From Nocardiopsis flavescens (GTDB lineage: Bacteria > Actinomycetota > Actinomycetes > Streptosporangiales > Streptosporangiaceae), in assembly GCF_900141985.1 (NCBI RefSeq), contig NZ_FQZK01000001.1:531663-595662 (forward strand): 64,000 nt of DNA, given 5' to 3'. Position numbers and translations under genes: made by a program. The first letter of the stretch is position 1, and each line of letters begins with the position of its first letter. Positions 8,749 through 16,753 of the stretch are shown one piece after another. A model generated the notes under the pieces. It was not told the origin of the DNA, did not search any database, and was given only the letters and a program-made list of their open reading frames with translations.

Positions 8749-8903
8749 TCATCCCGCAGGGGCGGGCACTTCACACGAGACAGGATTCACCAAAGTCCTC
8801 TATACACCCCTATGTTGTTGAACAAAAGGGAGCGAAGAGATACTTTTCCACCATAGACCATCGCCACCGGAAACCACCCCGGCGGTGGGAAGGGACGGAC
8901 GAC

Positions 8904-9308
8904 GTGGACACGACACCGGGGAGCCGCCCGGCGCGGGAGCTGCGCGCGCGGCTGCGCGCCGACCTGACGGCGGCGATGAAGGCCCGCGAGCGCACGGCGG
9001 TCTCCGCGCTGCGCACCGCGCTGGCCGCCGTCGACAACGCCGAGGCGGTCCGGGCGCCCGAGGAGGCGGTCACCGCGGCCTCCGAGCACGTGGCGGGCGC
9101 GCGGCAGGGCGTGGGCTCCACCGAGGCCGCCCGCCGCGAGCTGTCCGCCGCCGACCTGGCGGACCTGCTGCGGGCCCAGGTCGACGAGCGCCGCGAGGAG
9201 GCCGCCCGTTACACCGCCCTGGGCCGGGGCGCGGCCGCCGAGCGGCTCCGGGCCGAGGCGGACGTGCTCGCCGTGTACCTCGCCGCCCCGGGACCCGGGG
9301 CGGCGTGA
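8904..9308 (+). CDS. GatB/YqeY-domain-like protein
   Basis: A 134-residue, mostly helical protein. It starts with charged helices (LRARLRADLTAAMKARERTAVSALRTALAAVDNAEAV), which match the N-terminal helical part of YqeY proteins, themselves related to the tail domain of the GatB subunit of Glu-tRNA amidotransferase. A second half, LSAADLADLLRAQVDERREEAARYTALGR followed by ERLRAEADVLAVYL, continues the family. No catalytic function has been established for the family; tRNA binding is inferred from GatB. The GTG at 8904 has GGGAAGGGA upstream. It is transcribed away from the kinase remnant and converges on the next gene. Confidence 0.75.
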   Translation: MDTTPGSRPARELRARLRADLTAAMKARERTAVSALRTALAAVDNAEAVRAPEEAVTAASEHVAGARQGVGSTEAARRELSAADLADLLRAQVDERREEAARYTALGRGAAAERLRAEADVLAVYLAAPGPGAA

Positions 9309-9333
9309 GCGCGGCACCGGGCCCCGCGCTCAC
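9305..9333. terminator. Shared hairpin spanning two convergent stop codons
   Basis: GTGAGCGCGG and CCGCGCTCAC, separated by nine bases. The stem includes the stop codon of the YqeY-like gene (9306-9308) and that of the DinB gene (9330-9332) on the other strand, so one element can serve both directions. Confidence 0.65.
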
Positions 9334-9971
9334 CCGTCCATGCGCCCGCGCAGCACCTCCACCCCGTCCCCGTCCAGGTCGGCGAGGTGGGCCGGCCGGC
9401 CCGTCATGGCCATGATCAGCGCGAGCGTGCCGCCCCTGACCAGCGGCCCCTCCCCCGCCGCGAAGGGGCCGTCCGCGGCCTCCAGCCGCAGGCCCTTGAC
9501 GCGGCTCCCGGCGACGACCACCTGGTCCGAGCCCCGGTAGTACTCCGCGACCCGCGTCAGGGTGTCCACCGGCCGGTCCGCAGCGATGCCCAGCGGGCGC
9601 CGGACGTCCTCGGCGTGCACGACGGCCTCGCCCAGCATGGCGATCCGGGGCAGCGGCGGCGACGTCGTACTCGCCACCACCGCGCGGAAGCGGGCGAGCG
9701 TGTCGGCGCCCGAGTCCCCCATCTGCTCGGCCAGGCGCATCGCGACCTGGGCGTCGAAGTCGAAGCGGCAGCGGACGACCCCGGCGAACCACCGCAGGCC
9801 GTTGAGGCTCGCCCCGGCGGTCAGGTGCGCGAGGACCTCGCGCACCGTCAGCCCCGTGCACAGCGACGGGGTCCGCCAGTCCTCCTCGGACAGGCCGGCC
9901 AGGTCGTCGGCCAGGGCCGCGCGCTCGGCGTGCACCTGCGGCCACGGGACCGGGCGGCGGTTCGACGGCAT
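9330..9971 (-). CDS. Maleylpyruvate isomerase-family mycothiol-dependent enzyme (DinB fold)
   Basis: A 213-residue protein of the MDMPI/DinB superfamily, which uses metal and often mycothiol. It has the N-terminal helix bundle (HAERAALADDLAGLSEEDWRTPSLCTGLTVREVLAHL), where CTGLTVREVLAHL is the family signature with the first metal-ligand His. A second ligand region follows, MLGEAVVHAEDVRRPLG, with the HAxD motif, and the C-terminus has a sterol-carrier-like half. The tandem ATGs at 9974 and 9971 both follow GAGGAG; 9971 gives the better spacing. Members isomerise maleylpyruvate or transfer thiols; the substrate here is unknown. It could in principle act on maleylacetoacetate from the homogentisate operon 5 kb away, but that is speculation. 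Confidence 0.8.
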   Translation of the reverse strand: MPSNRRPVPWPQVHAERAALADDLAGLSEEDWRTPSLCTGLTVREVLAHLTAGASLNGLRWFAGVVRCRFDFDAQVAMRLAEQMGDSGADTLARFRAVVASTTSPPLPRIAMLGEAVVHAEDVRRPLGIAADRPVDTLTRVAEYYRGSDQVVVAGSRVKGLRLEAADGPFAAGEGPLVRGGTLALIMAMTGRPAHLADLDGDGVEVLRGRMDG

Positions 9972-10110
9972 CATGCGACTCCTCACGAAGGAACGGGACT
10001 CCCATCCTTCACCCCGCCTGCGACAGAACCCCGGACCCCGCGGGCGCGCCGGCGGGGGCCGGTAGGGTGCCTGCGCCCTGCCCCCGACCACAGGAGGACC
10101 CCTGGGACCG

Positions 10111-11670
10111 GTGCGCGTCCACGTCGCCTACTGCGAAGGCTGGGACCCCGGGTCCCGTGCACCGGCCGGCCGGCTGAGCCCGGCCACCGCGCGCCGCCGG
10201 GACCGGGACGGAGAGCAGTACGCCGCCCTCCTGCGCACCCCCGGGGGAACCCCGCTCCTGCTCCTGGAGGTCGCCCGGCGCGAACGCTTCCTCCGGGTCG
10301 TCCTGCTGTCCCCCGACGGTCGCCGCGTGGGCCGCTTCCGGTACCTGCGCAAGCCCGGCCCCGACCGCCTGGTGCTGCTGGGCGGACGCCAGTGGGCGCG
10401 GCCGGACGAGGGCACCCCCGACCTGGTGGAGGCGCAGGAGCGGCTGGGGACGGAGTTCGAGCGCTCCTTCGGGGGCCGCTGCTTCGACGTGCGCGCCGGG
10501 TGGCGCACCCTGGACCTCACCTTCTTCGGGGGCGGCGCGCCGCCCCCCGGCGGCACGGCCTGGCGGGAGCACGTGGCGTCCCTGGCCGTCCTGGACGTGC
10601 CCGCCTTCGGCGACTGGGCCCGTCCGGCCGCCCTGCACCCGGACCTGTGGGGTCCGCTGGTCCTGTGTGAGGACGGCGCCCCGGACGGCCCCGCCGTCCC
10701 CGCGCCCTGGCAGCCGGTCCGCCCGCTGGCGCCGCCGGACCTCACCGGCCTGCTGCGGGAGGGGGGCGTGCGCACCTCCCCGGGTTTCCCCGGCTGGGGT
10801 CCGGCCCGGCTGCACGACGTCGACCTGGGCCGCCTGGACCTGCCCTCGGGGGACCTGGCCGTCGGCGGGGGCCAGGCGGTCGACGAGGGCCTGGCCGTGT
10901 ACCGGGGCGTCCTCCCGCCGGGGCGGCACCGCGTGGTGGCCACCGTGGCCTCCTTCGCCTCGGGTGAGCCCCGGCTCCTTCCGGCGTCCTTCCCCGAGCG
11001 GTTCCCCGGTCCGGGCGACGTCCGGCTGGCCGCCGTGCGGATCCAGGCCCGCGACGCACCGGTCGCCTCCTGGGAGCACGCCCTCCAGGACGGGGAGGAC
11101 CCGGGGGAGCTGGACGAGCGGGAGTTCTACGGGAGCTTCGCCCAGGGCGGGGTGTGCCTGGCCGACCCGGGCGTCGCCGAGCGCGTCGCCGACCACATGG
11201 CCGAGGACTTCGAGCGCTACGAACTCGCCTTCTGCGGGCACGGGAGCGCACTGGAGGAGTCCGCCGAGGCCGATGCCGCGCTGCGCTCCGCGGCGCGGGC
11301 CTTCCCCCGCGACACGGAGGCGTTCGTCCGCGCCCTCGGGTACGGTCCGGGCGACCCGGTACCGGACCGCGCGGACCTGGCCCGGACCGCCGCCCACGTG
11401 CGGGCCCTGCCGCCGCCCCCCGGGCGCCCGCCGGCCCCGCCCGTCCAGGGGGTGCTGCACCGCGAACTCCTGGGCGTGGTCCACCCGTACCAGCACACGG
11501 ACCCGGCCTTCACCCTGCGCCTGCCCGGGGGCGGGACGATGTTCGTGGTGCGCCCGGGCCCGGTCTCGTCCGCCCCGCTGCGGATCGGACGGGACGCCTG
11601 CGGCGCACCGGTCCGCTTCGTGGTCGACGGCCGCCTGTTCGGGTGCTCCGCCGGGGAGGCGCGCCTGTGA
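10111..11670 (+). CDS. DUF4241-like domain protein, unknown function
   Basis: A 519-residue soluble protein. Residues ~1-230 are Arg/Leu-rich with no recognised domain. The middle (about 225-400) resembles DUF4241: LPSGDLAVGGGQAVDEGLAVYRG, then a PPGRHRVVATVA strand, RLAAVRIQARDAPVASWEHAL and EFYGSFAQGGVCLADPG, the usual order in that family. A C-terminal third with a beta-rich ending follows (FTLRLPGGGTMFVVRPG). No signal peptide or membrane segment is seen. The ribosome site AGGAGG (10092-10097) is 13 bases from the GTG at 10111 but only four from an in-frame CTG at 10102, so either may start translation. Some DUF4241 proteins occur beside toxin systems; nothing here shows that. Confidence 0.6.
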   Translation: MRVHVAYCEGWDPGSRAPAGRLSPATARRRDRDGEQYAALLRTPGGTPLLLLEVARRERFLRVVLLSPDGRRVGRFRYLRKPGPDRLVLLGGRQWARPDEGTPDLVEAQERLGTEFERSFGGRCFDVRAGWRTLDLTFFGGGAPPPGGTAWREHVASLAVLDVPAFGDWARPAALHPDLWGPLVLCEDGAPDGPAVPAPWQPVRPLAPPDLTGLLREGGVRTSPGFPGWGPARLHDVDLGRLDLPSGDLAVGGGQAVDEGLAVYRGVLPPGRHRVVATVASFASGEPRLLPASFPERFPGPGDVRLAAVRIQARDAPVASWEHALQDGEDPGELDEREFYGSFAQGGVCLADPGVAERVADHMAEDFERYELAFCGHGSALEESAEADAALRSAARAFPRDTEAFVRALGYGPGDPVPDRADLARTAAHVRALPPPPGRPPAPPVQGVLHRELLGVVHPYQHTDPAFTLRLPGGGTMFVVRPGPVSSAPLRIGRDACGAPVRFVVDGRLFGCSAGEARL

Positions 11671-11810
11671 CGGCCCTGGAGCCCGCCCCCGGGTCTGGAG
11701 GGCCGAAGGGTCGGCCACAGTGGGAATCCGGGCCTCCCTCCGGGTATCGCCGGTGCGGGCCCGCCCCATGGCCCTGATCCCGCCCGGGACCGACCACAGG
11801 AGGCACGCGC

Positions 11811-13175
11811 GTGGGTTACCTGCGGTTGCTGCGGCAAGGGCGCGTGGCGGCGCTGTGGTCGGCACAGCTCGTGGCGGTGGTGGGGGGCCGCCTGTACGCG
11901 CTGGCCGTCATGTGGCTGGTGTGGGAGGCCACCGAGTCGGCCTTCCTCATGGGCCTGGTCGCGGTGCTGGAGTCGCTCCCCTACATCCTGATGGGCGCCT
12001 TCGGCTGGCGGCTGACCGCCCGCCTGGCCACCTGGGGCCGCCTGGCCCTGGTCCAGCTGGCGTACGCCGCCGTCGTGGCCGCGGTGCCCCTGGCCTGGGC
12101 GCTGCTGGACTCCCGGGCGGCGGAGGCGGGGGCGGCCGGGGCCGCGGACTCCGCCGCGCACCTGCGGGTGGCGGTGCTGCTGGTGGTCGCGCTCCTGGTG
12201 GGGACCGCCTCCTCCCTCCTCGAACCGCTGCTGCCCGCCCTGGCACCGTCGCTGGTCGACGGCGACCGGGTGCGGCCGCTGATGGGGCTGCTGGACCTGG
12301 CCGGCCGGCTGGCCCGCATCCTGGGCCCCGGGGCGGCCGGGGCCCTGCTGCTGGTGGTGGACGAGGTCGGCTTCTACGGGGCGACCGCGGCGGCCTTCCT
12401 CGTCAGCGCGGCGGTCATCGCGGGCCTGGGCGGCGTGCCCGGGTCGGCGCGGCCCGCCCCCGGGCCGGGCCCGGGGCCCGGTCCCCGCACTCCGGCGCCC
12501 CTCGCGCACCGTCCGTCCCACCCGGCCGCGCGGTCGCGCCTTCCCCACGCCCCGCCGCAACCGCTCCGTCCCGGGGCCACCGCCGCCGGGTGGCGGATCC
12601 TGGTGCGCTCGCACCCCTCCGTGGCGGTCGCGGTGGTGCTCAACGGGGCCGGGCAGCTGGCGGCGACCGCCTCGGCGGTGGGCCTGCCCATCCTGCTCAC
12701 CACCGTGCACGGGCAGGGCATGGCCGTCTACGGGGCGCTGACCGCGCTGACGGCCGCGGGGGCGGTGGCGGGCAACCTCGCCGTGGGCAACCTGCGCCCG
12801 CGCGGGCCGTGGCTGCCGGTGTTCTGCGCGTCGTGGGCGGTGGCCGGGGTGCTGCTGGCCGCCATGGGGCTCGCGCCCACGGTGGGGGTGCTGGCGGCGG
12901 TCATGGTGCTGTCCGGGGCGGCCATGCCGTGGGCGAGCGTGACCCTCCAGGTGTCCATCGCGGACCGCTTCCCGGTCGCGGAGCGGGTGGCGGTGCTGTC
13001 CGCGCACCACATGGTGGTGCGGCTGTGCGGGACGGCGGGGATGCTGGTGGTGCCGCTGCTGGTGGCCGCCGACCCGCCGACGGGACTGGCCCTGACCGGG
13101 CTGGGGCTGGTGGCGGCGGCGCTGGCCGCCGGGGTGCTGGGGCGGCGCATCCCCGAGACCGCCCCCGAAGGCTAG
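11811..13175 (+). CDS. MFS transporter
   Basis: A 454-residue major facilitator with about 12 hydrophobic segments. The first is LWSAQLVAVVGGRLYALAVMW, followed by a loop and SLPYILMGAFGWRLTARL, the position of the MFS loop 2-3 motif. A long, Pro-rich central loop (about 210-260, with GPGPGPGPRTPAPLAHRP) separates the halves. The second half runs from VAVAVVLNGAGQLAATASAVG to ALAAGVLGRRIPE. This resembles MFS-3/enterobactin-exporter-like or macrolide-efflux-like members. The GTG start has AGGAGG seven bases upstream. It lies 140 bases after the DUF4241 gene on the same strand, so co-transcription is possible. Substrate unknown. Confidence 0.8.
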   Translation: MGYLRLLRQGRVAALWSAQLVAVVGGRLYALAVMWLVWEATESAFLMGLVAVLESLPYILMGAFGWRLTARLATWGRLALVQLAYAAVVAAVPLAWALLDSRAAEAGAAGAADSAAHLRVAVLLVVALLVGTASSLLEPLLPALAPSLVDGDRVRPLMGLLDLAGRLARILGPGAAGALLLVVDEVGFYGATAAAFLVSAAVIAGLGGVPGSARPAPGPGPGPGPRTPAPLAHRPSHPAARSRLPHAPPQPLRPGATAAGWRILVRSHPSVAVAVVLNGAGQLAATASAVGLPILLTTVHGQGMAVYGALTALTAAGAVAGNLAVGNLRPRGPWLPVFCASWAVAGVLLAAMGLAPTVGVLAAVMVLSGAAMPWASVTLQVSIADRFPVAERVAVLSAHHMVVRLCGTAGMLVVPLLVAADPPTGLALTGLGLVAAALAAGVLGRRIPETAPEG

Positions 13176-13277
13176 AAGCCCGCCGGAAGGCAGAAGGGGC
13201 GGGCCCCCGGAGCCGATCGCGGCACCGGCCACCGGGGCGCCGGGACGGCACACCCCCGAAACCGCCCCCGAGGGGTG

Positions 13278-13306
13278 GCGGGGCGGGGCCCGGGGCCCCG
13301 CCCCGC
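13278..13306. terminator. Bidirectional hairpin between MFS and fahA
   Basis: A perfect 13-bp stem, GCGGGGCGGGGCC paired with GGCCCCGCCCCGC around a three-base loop. It lies between the stop of the plus-strand MFS gene and the stop of the minus-strand fahA gene. Confidence 0.7.
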
Positions 13307-13310
13307 GTCC

Positions 13311-14525
13311 CTACACGGCGGGCAGGATCCTGCCCGTCACCTCGCCGAAGTGGACGACGGTCCCGTCCGGGCCGGGCGCGGTCGCCGTGATGACGACCTC
13401 GTCGCCGTCCTCCAGGAAGGAGCGCTCGGTCCCGTCCGGCAGCCGCAGCGGCTCCTTGCCGCTCCAGGACAGTTCCAGCAGGCTGCCCCGCTGCCCCGGC
13501 TCGGGGCCGCTGACGGTGCCCGACGCGTACACGTCGCCGGTGCGCAGCGACGCCCCGTTGACGGTCATGTGGGCGAGCTGCTGGGCGGCCGTCCAGTACA
13601 TCTGCGAGAACGGCGGACGCGACACCGGGTGGCCGTTGAGCCGCACCTCCAGCCGCAGGTCCAGGCCCCAGGGCGCGCTCCCGCGCAGGTAGGGCAGCGG
13701 CTCGGGGTCCTGGGCGGGCTGCTCCACCCGGGCGGACTCCAGGGCGGCCAGCGGCACGATCCACGGGGAGACCGAGGTGGCGAACGACTTGCCCAGGAAC
13801 GGGCCCAGCGGCACGTACTCCCAGGCCTGGAGGTCGCGCGAGGACCAGTCGTTGAGCAGGAACACGCCGAACACGTGGTCGGGGAAGCCGTCCACCGCGA
13901 CCCGGCCGCCCATCGGGGCGGGGGTGCCGACCACGAACCCGACCTCGGCCTCGATGTCCAGCCGCACCGAGGGCCCGAACACGGGCGCCGGGTCGTCGGG
14001 GGACTTGCGCTGGCCGGTGGGGCGGACGATGTCGGTGCCCGAGGCCACGATGGTGCCGGAACGGCCGTGGTACCCGATGGGCAGGTGCTTCCAGTTGGGG
14101 GTGAGCGGCTCCTGGCCGGGGCGGAACATCCGGCCCACGTTGGCGGCGTGGTGCTCGGAGGCGTAGAAGTCCACGTAGTCGGCGACGGTGAACGGCAGGT
14201 GCAGCCGCACCGCGTCCCGGTCCACCAGGTGGGGGCGGACCGCGGCCTCGTGGGCGGGGTCGGTGAGCCACTCCACCAGGTCGGCGCGGACCCGGTCCCA
14301 CACGGGGCGTCCGGCGGCCAGCAGCGCGTCGAGGTTCGGCGCGCCGAGCAGGTCGGCGTGGGGCGATCCGGTGGCGCGGGCGGCGGCGCCCAGGTCCAGG
14401 ACGTGGGCGCCGACGGCGGTGCCGACGCGGGTGGCGCCGTCCCCGCCGGTGCTGAACACCCCGTAGGGCAGGGTGGCGAGGCCGAACTCGGCGTCCCGGG
14501 GCAGGTCGATCCAGCTGTCGGGCAT
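13311..14525 (-). CDS. fahA: Fumarylacetoacetase
   Basis: A 404-residue FAH enzyme, the last step of homogentisate breakdown (fumarylacetoacetate to fumarate and acetoacetate). The N-terminal SH3-like domain (about 1-115) starts SWIDLPRDAEFGLATLPYGVFS, as in family members. The catalytic domain has VADYVDFYASEHHAANVGRM, where the Asp and catalytic His-containing stretch are visible, then PIGYHGRSGTIVASG. The metal ligands follow in LDIEAEVGFVVG and VFLLNDWSSRDLQAWEYVPLGPFLGKSF. Length and order are normal. The ATG at 14525 has AGAAAG upstream. It is the last gene of the minus-strand homogentisate operon, 76 bases after the unknown 14602 gene. Confidence 0.95.
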   Translation of the reverse strand: MPDSWIDLPRDAEFGLATLPYGVFSTGGDGATRVGTAVGAHVLDLGAAARATGSPHADLLGAPNLDALLAAGRPVWDRVRADLVEWLTDPAHEAAVRPHLVDRDAVRLHLPFTVADYVDFYASEHHAANVGRMFRPGQEPLTPNWKHLPIGYHGRSGTIVASGTDIVRPTGQRKSPDDPAPVFGPSVRLDIEAEVGFVVGTPAPMGGRVAVDGFPDHVFGVFLLNDWSSRDLQAWEYVPLGPFLGKSFATSVSPWIVPLAALESARVEQPAQDPEPLPYLRGSAPWGLDLRLEVRLNGHPVSRPPFSQMYWTAAQQLAHMTVNGASLRTGDVYASGTVSGPEPGQRGSLLELSWSGKEPLRLPDGTERSFLEDGDEVVITATAPGPDGTVVHFGEVTGRILPAV

Positions 14526-14601
14526 GGGTGTGCGCTTTCTGGGTGCGGGCCCGCGGCCGGGGCGGCGGTGCCGGTCCGGCCGCGGGGGCGGTCGTGGTCG
14601 G

Positions 14602-15495
14602 TCAGGGGCCGAGCGCCCCGAGGACGACGAGGTCCTCCAGGGGCTCGATGATGCTGCACGTTCCGAAGGAGCGGAAGCCCGCCCGGACCGCGGCGGCCTC
14701 CCCGGCGGTGAGCCCGGCGGCGCGGGAGGCCAGGGACTTCCCGTCCCGGTCGGCCAGGACCCCGGCCGCGTCGGCGGCGGTCCCGCCCCTGACCAGGGTG
14801 TCCGTGGCCAGCAGGACGTTGAGGAAGCCGTGCTGCTCGAAGCCCTCGGCGGTGGTGTGCCGGACGGCGTGGTGCAGCCCGGCGGTGCACTTGAAGGGCA
14901 CGCCGAGGCCGACGGCCGCGTACAGGAACCCGGCCAGCTCGTCCTCGGCCGGGTGGGCCTGCGCGGTCAGCCCGCCGGTGCGGAACTTGGCGCTGCGCCC
15001 GGCGGCGGCCAGGGCCTCCAGGTCCGCGCGCACGCCCTCGGGCCCGCCCTGGCGGGACACCTCCACGTACCCGTCGGCCGGCCCGGCCTCCCCCGACCCG
15101 TCGGGCAGGTGGGCGGCGAGGGCGGCGGCGACCCCGGCGGCGCCGCCGGGCGGGGCCGCGGCCTCCACGCCGCGCAGGCGCAGCGCGGGGTCGGCCAGCA
15201 CCGCCCCGACGGCGGGGGCGACCCCGTCGGCGCCGCCGGGGACGGTGACCACGACCTCCAGCGGCGGGTGGCTGCCGTCCTCGCGGGAGAGCACGGCGCG
15301 CAGCTCGGCCACGCGCGCGTCGGAGACCAGGAAGGGTCCCACGTAGGCGGCCCGGGACGAGTCCAGGTACCGGCGGTGGGCGGGCAGGGCCTCGCCCATG
15401 GGGGCGTTGCCGGGCGGGAACAGCGCGGCGTCGTCGAACAGGGAGCGGTACAGGGCGTCCCCGGCCCCGCCCCGGGCCGCGTCGGCGGTGCTCAC
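14602..15495 (-). CDS. Uncharacterised protein encoded between hmgA and fahA
   Basis: A 297-residue soluble protein with no family I can name. It starts ALYRSLFDDAALFPPGNAPMGEAL. It has alternating strand/helix stretches (LEVVVTVPGG, GYVEVSRQGG), a notable SAKFRTGGLTAQAHP segment, a VPFKCTAGLHHAVRHTT segment and an ending with SFGTCSIIEPLEDL. The repeated strand-Gly pattern suggests an alpha/beta barrel. The GTG start overlaps the hmgA stop (GTGA), so translation is coupled. Its place in the operon is where maiA (maleylacetoacetate isomerase) normally sits, but no glutathione-transferase or zeta-class motif is visible. It may replace that step; this is inference from context only. Confidence 0.7.
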   Translation of the reverse strand: MSTADAARGGAGDALYRSLFDDAALFPPGNAPMGEALPAHRRYLDSSRAAYVGPFLVSDARVAELRAVLSREDGSHPPLEVVVTVPGGADGVAPAVGAVLADPALRLRGVEAAAPPGGAAGVAAALAAHLPDGSGEAGPADGYVEVSRQGGPEGVRADLEALAAAGRSAKFRTGGLTAQAHPAEDELAGFLYAAVGLGVPFKCTAGLHHAVRHTTAEGFEQHGFLNVLLATDTLVRGGTAADAAGVLADRDGKSLASRAAGLTAGEAAAVRAGFRSFGTCSIIEPLEDLVVLGALGP

Positions 15496-16697
15496 GGTTC
15501 CCGCTTCCCGCCGGCCCAGGTCCAGGCGTAGGAGCCGTCGTCGGAGGCGGTCCCGCCCTCCCCCAGGTCCAGCGGCCGGAAGGTGTCCACCATGACGGCC
15601 AGCTCGTCGAACCGCTCGGCGCCGATGCTGCGCTCGTAGGCCCCGGGCTGCGGGCCGTGGGAGTGGCCGCCGGGGTGCAGGGAGATCGAGCCCTGGCCGA
15701 TCCCGGAGCCCTTGCGGGCCTCGTAGTCGCCGCCGCAGTAGAACATGACCTCGTCGGAGTCCACGTTGGAGTGGTAGTACGGCACGGGGATCGCCCCGGG
15801 GTGGTAGTCCACCTTGCGCGGCACGAAGTTGCAGATGACGAAGTTGTGGCCCTCGAACACCTGGTGGACGGGCGGCGGCTGGTGCACCCGGCCGGTGATG
15901 GGCTGGAAGTCGTCGATGTTGAACGCGTACGGGTACAGGCAGCCGTCCCAGCCGACCACGTCGAACGGGTGGGTGGGGTAGGTGTAGCGGGTGCCGGAGA
16001 TGCCGCCGGGGCCGTCGCCGCGGTGCTTGATCAGCACGTCGACGTTCTCGCCCTCGGCCAGCAGGGGCGCGGAGGGCCCGCGCAGGTCGCGCTCGCAGTA
16101 GGGGGCGTGCTCCAGGAGCTGACCGTACCGGGACAGGTACCGCTTGGGCGGGGCGATGTGGCTGTTGGCCTCGACCACGTAGGCGCGCAGCGGCCCGTCG
16201 CCGGTGGGCACCCAGCGGTGGGTGGTGGCCCGGGGCAGGATGACGTAGTCGCCGCGGCCGACCTCCAGGAGGCCGAACACGGTCTCCACCCGGGCGCTGC
16301 CGGACTCGACGTAAACGCACTCGTCGCCGATGCCGTTGCGGTACAGCTCCGAGGGGGCCCCGGCGACGACGTAGGAGATGCGCACGTCGTCGTTGCCCAG
16401 GACCAGGCGGCGCGACTCGACGACGTCGGCGGCCTTCCACTCCTGGTCGCCGAAGAGCGTGTGCAGCTTGAGGTGCCGGGGCACCATCGGCGCGTTGCGG
16501 GTGCGGCTCTGGTCGGGGACCCGCCACTCGGCGGCGTCGACGATGGCCGAGGGGATCGCCCGGTGGTAGAGCAGCGAGGAGTCGGAGGAGAAGCCCTCCT
16601 CCCCCATCAGCTCCTCGTAGTAGAGGCCCCCCTCGGGGGTGCGGTGCTGGGTGTGGCGGGTGCGGGGCACCTCGCCGACCTGGCGGTAGTAGGCCAT
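15492..16697 (-). CDS. hmgA: Homogentisate 1,2-dioxygenase
   Basis: A 401-residue cupin ring-cleavage enzyme converting homogentisate to maleylacetoacetate. It begins MAYYRQVGEVPRTRHTQ. The N-terminal cupin has ECVYVESGSARVETVFG. The C-terminal iron-site region has FNIDDFQPITGRVHQPPPVHQVFEG and PYYHSNVDSDEVMFYCGG, with the His-His-Glu ligands, then SISLHPGGHSHGPQPGAYE with the last His ligand. Length is slightly short of the ~440-residue human-type enzyme but normal for this bacterial branch. The ATG at 16697 has GGAGG 10-14 bases upstream. It is the third gene of the operon. Confidence 0.95.
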   Translation of the reverse strand: MAYYRQVGEVPRTRHTQHRTPEGGLYYEELMGEEGFSSDSSLLYHRAIPSAIVDAAEWRVPDQSRTRNAPMVPRHLKLHTLFGDQEWKAADVVESRRLVLGNDDVRISYVVAGAPSELYRNGIGDECVYVESGSARVETVFGLLEVGRGDYVILPRATTHRWVPTGDGPLRAYVVEANSHIAPPKRYLSRYGQLLEHAPYCERDLRGPSAPLLAEGENVDVLIKHRGDGPGGISGTRYTYPTHPFDVVGWDGCLYPYAFNIDDFQPITGRVHQPPPVHQVFEGHNFVICNFVPRKVDYHPGAIPVPYYHSNVDSDEVMFYCGGDYEARKGSGIGQGSISLHPGGHSHGPQPGAYERSIGAERFDELAVMVDTFRPLDLGEGGTASDDGSYAWTWAGGKREP

Positions 16698-16753
16698 GGC
16701 GCCTGTCCTCCGGGTGGTCGTCGGTGGTCGTGGTGCTGTCGGCGGCGTCCGCG

